Shown here one piece after another: positions 8,104-15,446 of a stretch of 64,000 nucleotides of DNA. Each line of letters begins with the position of its first letter. The first letter of the stretch is position 1. The notes under the pieces are model-generated. The model worked only from the letters and a program-made list of their open reading frames with translations, made no database searches and was not told the DNA's origin. A program made the translations under genes and the position numbers. The stretch is from assembly GCA_031549485.1 (NCBI GenBank), contig JAVBPR010000023.1, positions 13,109 to 77,108 on the forward strand, given 5' to 3'. Origin of the DNA: JAVBPR01 sp031549485 (GTDB lineage Bacteria; Bacillota; Clostridia; Oscillospirales; Feifaniaceae).

Positions 8104-9297
8104 TTGAAAATTCTTGTAATAAACGCAGGAAGCTCATCGCTGAAATATCAGCTGATTGACATGGAAAACTCTTTTGTAATGGCAAAAGGAAATTGCGACA
8201 GAATTGGTATTGATGGCGTTTTAAAGCATAAAACCGAAAAAGCCAATATCGAGAGAGACGAAAAATTTACAACACACGCGGACGCGATAAAAGCGGTCAT
8301 CAGCGCGATTTTGGACAAGGATATCGGATGCCTTGATTCTCTTGACGAGATTTCCGCAATAGGCCACAGGGTGGTCCACGGCGGAGTTTTATTTAATAAA
8401 CCGATGTATGTCACTCCCGAAGTTTTAAACGGTGTTGACGAGTGCAGCGAGCTTGCTCCGCTTCATAATCCGGCGCATGTTATCGGGCTTAAGGCATGTG
8501 AAGAGGTAATGCCGGGAAAACCGCAGGTCGTTGTCTTTGACACTGCTTTTCATCAGACGATGCCGCCGAAAGCATATATGTATGCGCTTCCTTATGAATA
8601 TTATCAGAAATACAAAATCCGCCGCTACGGCGCACACGGCACTTCGCATAAATATGTCGCGATGAAAGCGGCAGAAGCGCTCAATACTCCTAAAGAAAAT
8701 CTCAAAATCGTCACCTGTCACCTTGGCAACGGCTCTTCGATTTCGGCGGTTGACTGCGGAAAATGTATCGATACATCGATGGGCTTTACTCCGCTTGCCG
8801 GGCTTATGATGGGAACGCGCTGCGGCGATATCGATCCGGCTATTGTTACATATATGATGGCAAAAGAAAATATCGCGCCGGATGATTTTAACAGCATAAT
8901 GAATAAAAAATCCGGAGTTTTGGCGATTTCTGGCGTTTCAAGCGATTTCCGCGAAATCGATGCGGCGATCAGCGAGGGCAACGAAAGAGCGGCAATCGCG
9001 CTTGATATGTTTATCTATCAGACGACAAAATTTATCGGCGCATACGCGGCGGCAATGGGCGGAATTGACGCGCTTGTCTTTACCGCGGGAATCGGCGAAA
9101 ACAATGCGCCGCTTCGCGAAAGAGTTTGTGCCGGTCTTGGATTTATGGGAATCGAAGTCGACAGCGAGAAAAATAAAACACAGGGCGAGCTGAAAATCAT
9201 TTCAAAGGATAATGCAAGAGTAAAGGTTATGGTTGTTCCGACAAACGAGGAGCTGATGATTGCCCGCGAGACAAAAGAAATTATCGAGGCGATGTAA
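8104..9297 (+). CDS. ackA: Acetate kinase
   Basis: It transfers phosphate between acetyl-phosphate and ADP, yielding ATP and acetate in fermentation. The 397 residues are normal. NAGSSSLKYQLID at the N-terminus, GHRVVHGG, the active-site run RYGAHGTSHKYV, HLGNGSSISAVDCGK and TAGIGENN are all present. The start is TTG 8104, with a strong GGGGGTAGAG Shine-Dalgarno just upstream. The usual partner phosphotransacetylase (pta) is not adjacent. A lipoprotein gene starts 4 bases after the stop and is likely co-transcribed. Confidence 0.98.
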   Translation: MKILVINAGSSSLKYQLIDMENSFVMAKGNCDRIGIDGVLKHKTEKANIERDEKFTTHADAIKAVISAILDKDIGCLDSLDEISAIGHRVVHGGVLFNKPMYVTPEVLNGVDECSELAPLHNPAHVIGLKACEEVMPGKPQVVVFDTAFHQTMPPKAYMYALPYEYYQKYKIRRYGAHGTSHKYVAMKAAEALNTPKENLKIVTCHLGNGSSISAVDCGKCIDTSMGFTPLAGLMMGTRCGDIDPAIVTYMMAKENIAPDDFNSIMNKKSGVLAISGVSSDFREIDAAISEGNERAAIALDMFIYQTTKFIGAYAAAMGGIDALVFTAGIGENNAPLRERVCAGLGFMGIEVDSEKNKTQGELKIISKDNARVKVMVVPTNEELMIARETKEIIEAM

Positions 9298-9301
9298 GGT
9301 T

Positions 9302-9712
9302 ATGACGGCAAAAAAATCATTTTTGGCGCTTGCGCTTGTTTTTGTTATCCTTCTTTGCGGCTGTGATACAACCGAAAAGGAAAAAGCACCGGAACATCTC
9401 GGCGAAGTAACCGTAACTATCAACGACGGCAGGCAGATTCTTGCCGACGCGAAGATAGAGATTTTTGAAGAGGATACAGCCTTTTCAACGCTTCGCGACT
9501 GCTGCCTTGCAAGCGGACTTGAGCTTGAAGATTCAGCGGGAATCGTGACGAGAATAGGGAATAAGGCAAACATGGCGGACGGTCCGCTTTCAGGCTGGCT
9601 TTTTCTTGTAAACGGTGAAGTTTTAATGACAGGACCGATGGATTATAAGGTAAGCGACAAAGATGTTATCGAATGGCAGTTTATCACCGATTTTAACGAA
9701 TATTTCAGCTGA
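9302..9712 (+). CDS. DUF4430-domain lipoprotein
   Basis: The 136-residue protein begins MTAKKSFLALALVFVILLCGCD: a short positive N-terminus, a hydrophobic stretch and a lipobox LCGC, so it should be a membrane-anchored lipoprotein with the mature N-terminus at the second Cys. The rest (TVTINDGRQIL..., GPLSGWLFLVNGEVLMTGP, KDVIEWQF) fits the DUF4430 / transcobalamin-like C-terminal domain, a small extracellular fold of uncertain ligand. I chose ATG 9302; a frame extending back to 9260 would run into ackA and lose the signal peptide at its N-terminus. The Shine-Dalgarno is weak (TAAGG), so expression may rely on coupling to ackA. The function is unknown. Confidence 0.8.
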   Translation: MTAKKSFLALALVFVILLCGCDTTEKEKAPEHLGEVTVTINDGRQILADAKIEIFEEDTAFSTLRDCCLASGLELEDSAGIVTRIGNKANMADGPLSGWLFLVNGEVLMTGPMDYKVSDKDVIEWQFITDFNEYFS

Positions 9713-9727
9713 TTTAAATTTACTTAA

Positions 9728-9756
9728 AAAAGCGCCGCAAAAGCGGCGCTTTTTTT
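9728..9756 (+). terminator. Intrinsic terminator after ackA-lipoprotein unit
   Basis: A GC-rich 8-bp stem AGCGCCGC/GCGGCGCT with flanking A and T runs (T-run 9750-9756). Confidence 0.92.
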
Positions 9757-9759
9757 ATT

Positions 9760-9807
9760 GACAAAATTTTGTCGATGCTGGCATTTTGATTTAATACATA
9801 TTATAAT
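9760..9807 (+). promoter_or_regulatory. Palindrome and candidate promoter upstream of the DUF1538-PII pair
   Basis: A perfect 14-base palindrome GACAAAATTTTGTC occupies 9760-9773. Downstream, CTGGCA (9778-9783), 18 bases and TATAAT (9802-9807) form a plausible sigma-A promoter 28 bp before the GTG start. The palindrome could be an operator just upstream of the -35; this is inference. Confidence 0.4.
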
Positions 9808-9835
9808 ATAATTACTAATTCAAAGGGGTGATGCT

Positions 9836-11365
9836 GTGAAGAAGAAGCTTGAAAAAACGACATATGAAGCGCTTTCCGCAGTATTGCCAATTACTATAAT
9901 AGTGTTTTTGCTTAGCGTGATTGCAACACCGATGCCGGTGGGTATGCTTATGCTTTTTTTGTTCGGAGCAGTGCTTTTGGTTGTCGGCATGGGGCTTTTT
10001 ACCATGGGCGTTGACATGTTTATGATGCCGATGGGCGAGGATATCGGCGCTGCCATGACTAAAACAAAAAAGATTCTACTTGTCTGTGCGGTAAGTTTAA
10101 TAATGGGAATAATTATTACCGTCGCCGAACCGGACTTGCAGGTGCTTGCAGAGCTGGTTCCCGCTATCCCGAATCTGACTCTTATATTGGCTGTGGCGGG
10201 CGGCGTCGGTATTTTTCTGATGTTTTCGATTTTGCGAATTTTATTTCGAATCAGCCTTTCGAAAATGCTTATTGTATGCTATGGTCTTGTTATCATTCTT
10301 TCAATTTTTGCGCCCACAAATTTTGTCGCGGTCGCTTTTGATTCCGGCGGGGTTACAACAGGTCCTATTACTGTTCCTTTTATAATGGCGATGGGTCTTG
10401 GGCTTGCTTCGGTGCGCGGTGACCGCGAATCACGAGAGGACAGCTTCGGCTTAGTTGCGTTATGCAGTATCGGACCGATTATTGCGGTACTCATTTTAGG
10501 GATATGCTTTAAGCCGCAAAACACAATTTATACGCCTCCGGTCATCTCTGAAATAATTACTTCTCGGGATGTGACTTTGGAATTTTTACATGAACTTCCG
10601 CATTATTTTCTCGAAGTCGCAAAATCCGTCTGGCCGCTTATCGCCGTTCTCGCCATTTTTCAGATTATTACAAGACGCTATCACAAACAGAAATTTTTGC
10701 GTCTGCTGATAGGCCTTGTTTATACGTTTATCGGGCTTGTGCTATTTATGACCGGCGTAAATGTCGGTTTTATTCCCATAGGGCAGCTCCTTGGTTCAAG
10801 CCTTGCGGCATCTTCGGTGAAATGGCTGCTAATTCCGCTCGGCGCACTTATCGGATATTTTATAGTTGCGGCGGAGCCCGCCGTTCATGTGCTGAAAAAG
10901 CAGGTCGAGGAAGTTTCGCTCGGCGCGATCCCGGGGAAGGCGGTACAGCAATATCTATCGGTCGGCGTTGCGCTTTCATTGGCAATATCTATGCTTCGCG
11001 TGCTGACCGGTATTTCGATATACTGGTTTCTGATTCCCGGATATATTGCGGCGATTATAATGACCTTTTTCTCGCCTAAAATTTTTGTCGGAATAGCGTT
11101 TGACTCGGGCGGGGTGGTAAGCGGTCCGATGACTTCAACCTTTTTGCTTCCTTTTGCCATCGGAGTTTGCGCCGATCCGAGCCGATTAATGACCGATGCG
11201 TTCGGGCTGGTTGCTATGGTAGCGATGATGCCTCTTCTTGCAATACAGCTTATGGGAATCGTTTATAAAGGAAAAATATCACAGCTTGGCAAGGCTTATA
11301 CAGCGGATGATTCCGATGATGAAATTATCGAATATGAGGAGGGCTTTGTCGATGAACTGTCCTGA
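9836..11365 (+). CDS. DUF1538-family integral membrane protein, internally duplicated
   Basis: A 509-residue, very hydrophobic protein with roughly twelve membrane segments. Two homologous halves of ~254 residues are visible. TMGVDMFMMPMGEDIG (~60) aligns with MTGVNVGFIPIGQLLG (~305-320); AEPDLQVLAEL (~98) with AEPAVHVLKKQ (~346); AFDSGGVTTGPIT (~167) with AFDSGGVVSGPMT (~420). The repeated FDSGG motif inside a membrane segment suggests a substrate- or ion-binding site, as in duplicated carriers. The start is GTG 9836, with AAAGGGG 5 bases upstream; the nearer ATG (9831) is followed by a stop. The C-terminal tail is acidic (DDSDDEIIEYEEG) and overlaps the PII-like gene by 14 nt. I recognise the family as DUF1538; no transport substrate is established, and PII control is inferred from the context. 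Confidence 0.85.
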   Translation: MKKKLEKTTYEALSAVLPITIIVFLLSVIATPMPVGMLMLFLFGAVLLVVGMGLFTMGVDMFMMPMGEDIGAAMTKTKKILLVCAVSLIMGIIITVAEPDLQVLAELVPAIPNLTLILAVAGGVGIFLMFSILRILFRISLSKMLIVCYGLVIILSIFAPTNFVAVAFDSGGVTTGPITVPFIMAMGLGLASVRGDRESREDSFGLVALCSIGPIIAVLILGICFKPQNTIYTPPVISEIITSRDVTLEFLHELPHYFLEVAKSVWPLIAVLAIFQIITRRYHKQKFLRLLIGLVYTFIGLVLFMTGVNVGFIPIGQLLGSSLAASSVKWLLIPLGALIGYFIVAAEPAVHVLKKQVEEVSLGAIPGKAVQQYLSVGVALSLAISMLRVLTGISIYWFLIPGYIAAIIMTFFSPKIFVGIAFDSGGVVSGPMTSTFLLPFAIGVCADPSRLMTDAFGLVAMVAMMPLLAIQLMGIVYKGKISQLGKAYTADDSDDEIIEYEEGFVDELS

Positions 11366-12089
11366 CAACTTTAATATAGCGCCTAAACTTTTGGCGGTCA
11401 TAATTGACAGAAGCGAAACAGGAAAGCTTGAAGATATTTTGCGGGAAAAACATGTGCATTTACATTATATGTTTCATGGTATGGGGACGGCTCGCTCGGA
11501 AACGCTTAAAGCTTTCGGTCTCTCCGGCAGCGAAAAAATAGTTTGCGTTTGCATGGAGCCGGAGATTAAGGCGCGGCGGCTGCTAACCTCGGTGACCGAG
11601 CGCATGGAACTTTCCCATCCGGGCAACGGCATTGCATTTTTAATTCCCATTTCGGGGGTGAGCATGGCAATACTAAGTGAATTTACAAAAGAAGTTGAAG
11701 AGCAAAAGGAAAGGTGGCCGGAATATATGGAACAAGAGGCATTAAGCATTCCTCAAGAAACGCGGTTTGAACTCGTTGTAGCTATCGTTGACCAGGGTTT
11801 CAGCGAAAATGTTATGGAGCAGGCGCATCATTCCGGCATACGCGGCGGGACAATAATCAATGCAAGGCGGACCGAAATCGAAAACGCAGTCAAGTTTTTT
11901 GGCATTTCTTTGCAGACGGAAAAAGAAATCGTTGTAATGCTGATTTCTAAATCACAGAAAAAAGAATTGATGCAGTCGATAATAAAATCCTGCGGAATGA
12001 AAACCGAAGCTCACGGACTTGTAATTTCCTTGCCGGTCGAAAGCTGCGCAGGGATAGATTTTGATACAGAGGACAGCAAGGTAATATAA
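11352..12089 (+). CDS. Tandem PII-like nitrogen-regulator family protein
   Basis: The 245-residue soluble protein has two PII-like halves. Residues ~12-95 (KLLAVIIDRSETGKLEDILRE...) are a degenerate copy. Residues ~135-230 are a clearer one, with the PII-like run SGIRGGTIINARR followed by FFGISLQTEKEIVVMLI, the B-loop/C-terminal region that binds ATP/ADP in PII proteins. Classic PII has one such domain per chain and forms trimers; here a fused dimer is expected. The ATG at 11352 has a GAGGAGGG Shine-Dalgarno inside the end of the DUF1538 gene and overlaps it by 14 nt, so production is coupled to the membrane protein, much as GlnK is coupled to AmtB. No canonical uridylylation Tyr can be assigned. 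The role as gatekeeper of the DUF1538 carrier is inference. Confidence 0.8.
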   Translation: MNCPDNFNIAPKLLAVIIDRSETGKLEDILREKHVHLHYMFHGMGTARSETLKAFGLSGSEKIVCVCMEPEIKARRLLTSVTERMELSHPGNGIAFLIPISGVSMAILSEFTKEVEEQKERWPEYMEQEALSIPQETRFELVVAIVDQGFSENVMEQAHHSGIRGGTIINARRTEIENAVKFFGISLQTEKEIVVMLISKSQKKELMQSIIKSCGMKTEAHGLVISLPVESCAGIDFDTEDSKVI

Positions 12090-12116
12090 TAAAGAAAAAC
12101 AAAAACAAAAACAAAA

Positions 12117-12151
12117 ACAAGGTATGAGGATTTTCTCGTACCTTGTTTTTT
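12117..12151 (+). terminator. Intrinsic terminator after the PII-like gene
   Basis: Stem 12117-12128 / 12135-12146 (11 of 12 positions pair), a 6-base loop and a T-run. It is preceded by four AAAAAC units (12093-12118). Confidence 0.88.
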
Positions 12152-12172
12152 GCGAAAAAAACAAAGCGGTTG

Positions 12173-12230
12173 TTGACAAAATAAATAACGCGGGATATAA
12201 TATTAACAAATGAATATATGTTCATATGTT
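12173..12230 (+). promoter_or_regulatory. Consensus promoter plus ArsR/SmtB-type operator of the metal-resistance operon
   Basis: TTGACA (12173-12178), exactly 17 bases, then TATAAT (12196-12201) is a full sigma-A consensus. Immediately downstream, 12205-12230 is a 26-bp imperfect palindrome (core ATGAATATATGTTCAT; 11 of 13 pairs match), the 12-2-12 type bound by ArsR/SmtB/CadC repressors. It covers the expected transcription start, so the repressor would block initiation and metal would release it. Confidence 0.85.
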
Positions 12231-12240
12231 GGAGGGTAAA

Positions 12241-12579
12241 ATGAGTGGTAATTGTTGTTCGAAATGCGGAAAAATCAGCCAATTAAAAACAAAAATGCCT
12301 GATGAGGCGCAGCTTTATGAGCTTTCAGATTTATTTAAAATGTTCGGAGAGTCAAGCAGGCTTAAAATTTTGGCAGCGATTTTTGAAAAAGAACTGTGCG
12401 TTCACGAGATAACGACGACGGTTGCGATGACGCAGTCGGCAGTGTCGCACCAGCTCAGAGTTTTAAAACAGGCAAGGCTTATAAAATCGCGGCGCGACGG
12501 AAAAATGATTCTTTACTCATTGTCGGATGACCACGTCAAGGTGATTTTTAATATGGGCCTTTTGCATATAAATGAATAG
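12241..12579 (+). CDS. ArsR/SmtB-family metal-sensing repressor (CadC-like)
   Basis: A winged-helix repressor of 112 residues that should control itself and the downstream P-type ATPase. The N-terminus carries CCSKCGK, comparable to the N-terminal Cys cluster of CadC, and LCVHEI in the dimer core retains one Cys of CadC's pair (alpha3N site). The recognition helix is in MTQSAVSHQLRVLKQARLI. The C-terminal helix DDHVKVIFNMGLLHINE matches exactly the SmtB alpha5 zinc pattern D-x-H-x10-H-x2-E. Both sensing sites may therefore exist. I prefer ATG 12241 (Shine-Dalgarno GGAGGG at 12231-12236) over ATG 12226, which lies inside the operator. Confidence 0.9.
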   Translation: MSGNCCSKCGKISQLKTKMPDEAQLYELSDLFKMFGESSRLKILAAIFEKELCVHEITTTVAMTQSAVSHQLRVLKQARLIKSRRDGKMILYSLSDDHVKVIFNMGLLHINE

Positions 12580-12606
12580 CAACAATAGAAAGAGAGGGTA
12601 AAGTAT

Positions 12607-14490
12607 ATGTCAAGCTCCTGCGGATGCCATAAATGCGATTCTGCGTCAGTTTCTTCGCCAGTCGAGCATGGGAAAAGCAAATATTTTAATAAGGAAACCG
12701 GAATGCTTCTCGCGGCGCTTATATTTTTTGTCGCCGGAATTTTCCAAAAGGGAACCGGCGCATATATTTGTTTTGCGCTTAGCTATATTATTTCGGGATG
12801 GAAAGTCGTTATAAACGCCGTGAAAAGCCTTATAAAAGGCGGAATTTTCGACGAAAACTTCCTTATGACCGTTGCGAGCATCGGCGCCGTTTGTATCGGC
12901 GAGTATCTCGAAGCGGCGGCGGTTATGGTTTTTTATAATATCGGGGAATATTTCAGCGATATGTCGGTCGACAATTCGCGAAATGAAATAAAAAAACTTA
13001 TGAATATCCGGCCTGATGCCGCTTATATCAGCCGCGACGGAGAGATTATCGAAATTGAGCCGAGCCTGCTGAAGGTCGGGGATGAGATAATAATTCGCGC
13101 GGGCGACAGGATACCTGTCGACTGCAAAATCCTTTCGGGAAGCGGTTATATCGATAATTCCGCGCTGACGGGCGAGAGCAAGCCCGCATATGTTTCGGAA
13201 GGAGATTCGCTCCTTTCGGGCGGAATAAATAAGGATGCGCTTATCACGGCGAAGGTAACCGCGCATTTCAGCGATTCAACCGCGACACGGATATTAAAGC
13301 TCGCCGAGGAATCAAGCGAAAAGAAGGCGGCAACCGAAAAATTCATTACAAAGTTTTCAAAAATTTATACTCCGGTTGTCGTTTGCCTCGCGCTGCTTAT
13401 TGCGGTAGTGCCATTGCCCTTCGGCGGCGACGCAAAAACATGGATATATCGCGCGCTGACCTTTTTGCTTGTCTCTTGCCCTTGCGCGCTTGTCCTTTCG
13501 ATTCCGCTCGGTTTTTTTGCCTCGATAGGCGGAGCGTCGAAGCAGGGAATTCTTTTTAAAGGCGGAATAGGCATCGAGGCGCTCTCGAAAATTAAAGCCG
13601 TTGTTTTTGACAAAACGGGAACCCTTACAAAAGGCGCATTTTCTGTTTCAAAAATTTATGCCGAAAACGGTGATAGTGACGAGTTTCTCGCGCTTGCCGC
13701 CGCGGCGGAGGAGGGAAGCACCCACCCGATAGGAATTGCGATTGTCAGCGCGGCCTCGGGAAAAACCTACGAAAAAGCGGAAAATCTTATCGCTGTCGCG
13801 GGAATGGGTATAAAAGCTGACTATAAAGGAAAAACCCTTCTTGTCGGAAATAAAAAACTTCTCGAAGGGATAAATATAAAAGAAAGCTCTGAATCGGCGG
13901 TATATGTGGCATACGACCAAAAATTTATGGGATATATCGAGGTCGAGGATGAAATAAAAGAAAACGCAAAAAGAACGATAGAAACGCTGAAAAAGAGCGG
14001 AATAGCGAAAATCACCATGCTGACAGGCGACAAAAAAGAAATCGGCGAAAAGGTTGCAAGCGAAATCGGGATTGAAAATCCGTACTGCGAACTCCTTCCC
14101 GAAGGCAAGGTCGAAGCGATAAGGAAAATCGAAAAAGACTTTGGTAATGCCGCTTTTGTGGGCGACGGAATAAACGACGCTCCGGTTCTTGCCACCGCGT
14201 CTTGCGGAATCTCAATGGGCGGAATAGGCTCCGATGCGGCGATCGAGGCGTCCGACGTCGTTCTTATGAACGACGACATAGAAAATATCCCGACAGCCGT
14301 TTCGCATGCGAAAAGAACGATGAAGATAGAGACCGAAAATATTGTCGGCTCGATAGGTGTCAAGGTTCTTGTGCTTGTCGCATCGGTCATCGGAATAGCG
14401 CAAATGTGGCACGCTATAGTCGCCGATGTTGTTGTTTGCCTTGTCGCAGTGCTTAATGCTATGCGCCTTTTAAAAATCAAATATAAATAA
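12607..14490 (+). CDS. P1B-type heavy-metal ATPase (Zn/Cd/Pb exporter type)
   Basis: A 627-residue ATP-driven efflux pump for soft divalent metals in the cell membrane. Motifs in order: an N-terminal Cys-rich CGCHKC instead of a full HMA domain; TGES actuator loop; the metal-binding CPC in SCPCALVLSIPLG; phosphorylation site DKTGTLT; nucleotide-binding STHPIG; GDGINDAPVL. The last membrane segments keep the Lys (NIVGSIGVK) and Asp (VADVVV) typical of P1B-2 Zn/Cd/Pb pumps. It follows the ArsR gene by 27 bp and shares its operator-controlled promoter. The lack of an HMA domain is the only departure; CadA/ZntA-type proteins usually exceed 700 residues with one. Confidence 0.93.
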   Translation: MSSSCGCHKCDSASVSSPVEHGKSKYFNKETGMLLAALIFFVAGIFQKGTGAYICFALSYIISGWKVVINAVKSLIKGGIFDENFLMTVASIGAVCIGEYLEAAAVMVFYNIGEYFSDMSVDNSRNEIKKLMNIRPDAAYISRDGEIIEIEPSLLKVGDEIIIRAGDRIPVDCKILSGSGYIDNSALTGESKPAYVSEGDSLLSGGINKDALITAKVTAHFSDSTATRILKLAEESSEKKAATEKFITKFSKIYTPVVVCLALLIAVVPLPFGGDAKTWIYRALTFLLVSCPCALVLSIPLGFFASIGGASKQGILFKGGIGIEALSKIKAVVFDKTGTLTKGAFSVSKIYAENGDSDEFLALAAAAEEGSTHPIGIAIVSAASGKTYEKAENLIAVAGMGIKADYKGKTLLVGNKKLLEGINIKESSESAVYVAYDQKFMGYIEVEDEIKENAKRTIETLKKSGIAKITMLTGDKKEIGEKVASEIGIENPYCELLPEGKVEAIRKIEKDFGNAAFVGDGINDAPVLATASCGISMGGIGSDAAIEASDVVLMNDDIENIPTAVSHAKRTMKIETENIVGSIGVKVLVLVASVIGIAQMWHAIVADVVVCLVAVLNAMRLLKIKYK

Positions 14491-14526
14491 CAAAAGGGCT
14501 GTTCTTTTAAAAGAACAGCCCTTTTG
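14491..14526. terminator. 36-bp perfect palindrome acting as bidirectional terminator
   Basis: Two perfectly complementary 18-base arms with no spacer and flanking A/T-rich ends, placed immediately after the ATPase stop (TAA 14488-14490) and 11 bp from the end of the opposing DUF378 gene. Confidence 0.88.
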
Positions 14527-14537
14527 CATGACTTATT

Positions 14538-14759
14538 TTAGACAATGTGATGGGATACAACTCTTTCGTGCCTAAAGAGAAGAGATATGCTCCAAACGCC
14601 TGCGATACCAATAAGTGTATAAACGATTCTTGATGCAAGCGCAACCTGTGTTCCGAAAATCCATGAGACTAAGTCAAACTGGAAAACACCTACAAGCGCC
14701 CAGTTTATCGCGCCGATAATAACAAGTGTAAGTGCGAGTTTGTCTATAAAGCGCTCCAT
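14538..14759 (-). CDS. DUF378 small membrane protein (YuzA-like)
   Basis: A 73-residue protein with two hydrophobic helices. The N-terminal half carries LALTLVIIGAINWALVGVF, the DUF378 signature (GAINWGLVG in relatives), and the second helix is around residues 40-62, followed by a basic, His-containing tail. The Shine-Dalgarno GGAGGAATT is ideal for the ATG at 14759. It lies 29 bp after the V-ATPase D gene on the same strand, with only a small 7-bp hairpin (14781-14797) between, so it may be read from the V-ATPase transcript. The function is unknown. Confidence 0.85.
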   Translation of the reverse strand: MERFIDKLALTLVIIGAINWALVGVFQFDLVSWIFGTQVALASRIVYTLIGIAGVWSISLLFRHERVVSHHIV

Positions 14760-14788
14760 AATTCCTCCTATTTGTTGAGAAAAGGATT

Positions 14789-15424
14789 TTATCCTTTAGG
14801 AGTATTATGCCCCTTTTTTTGTTGTTTAATAACTTTGAGCCTGGTAAATTCTTCCCGTTCTTTTTCCTCGAAAACAGCGGATATATATTTTATGTTGCCT
14901 TCGATTCTCGGGATAATGATATCCGAAAGAGCATTAGCTCTTTTTTTTGTTTTCTTGATATTTATAGCAAGTTTATATATCGTGCTTTCGATTTCGGCAA
15001 GTTCAAGGGTAAGGTGCTTAACTTCCAAAAATCGGATGTATGCGTTATCAAAACTGCTGTCCGACGAAACGAATCCGAAAATCGGTTTCGGCTCGTCGGG
15101 AAGAGTGGTGACAATAGGCAGTTCCACACCCATAACGCTGCGAAATTTTATATCGACATCGTTATCAATAGGCGCGCAGTATGAGAGGTTATTGACCCGC
15201 TCGATTCCGATAGAGATATTTGCCTGCTGCAAAGCGGCGTATGCTTTTGCAAATGTGGTGCCGATATGCTCTTGAATTTCTTTTGCCTTATCAATCATCT
15301 GCATAAGCTCGATTACCATAACATTCCGCTTGCGGTCCATAAGGTCATAGCCGAGCTGCGCTATCGAATGAGAGCGCTTCATAAGCATTAAATTGGCTTT
15401 GGTCGGAAAAAGATTTGAATCCAT
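14789..15424 (-). CDS. ntpD: V-type ATP synthase subunit D
   Basis: The central rotor shaft that couples the A3B3 head to the membrane ring. At 211 residues it is in the family range. The N-terminal FPTKANLMLMKRSHSIAQLGYDLMDRKR is the diagnostic D-subunit block; the N- and C-terminal thirds are long amphipathic helices that form the coiled-coil shaft. The Shine-Dalgarno AAAGGA precedes ATG 15424. It is the last V-ATPase gene of the operon, 22 bp after subunit B. Confidence 0.94.
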   Translation of the reverse strand: MDSNLFPTKANLMLMKRSHSIAQLGYDLMDRKRNVMVIELMQMIDKAKEIQEHIGTTFAKAYAALQQANISIGIERVNNLSYCAPIDNDVDIKFRSVMGVELPIVTTLPDEPKPIFGFVSSDSSFDNAYIRFLEVKHLTLELAEIESTIYKLAINIKKTKKRANALSDIIIPRIEGNIKYISAVFEEKEREEFTRLKVIKQQKKGHNTPKG

Positions 15425-15446
15425 TTGAGTTTAGTTCCTTTATATG

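Noticed and set aside
12093..12120. AAAAAC repeat as a functional element
   Set aside because: Four short units forming the A-rich 5' flank of a terminator; a simple slippage tract explains it.
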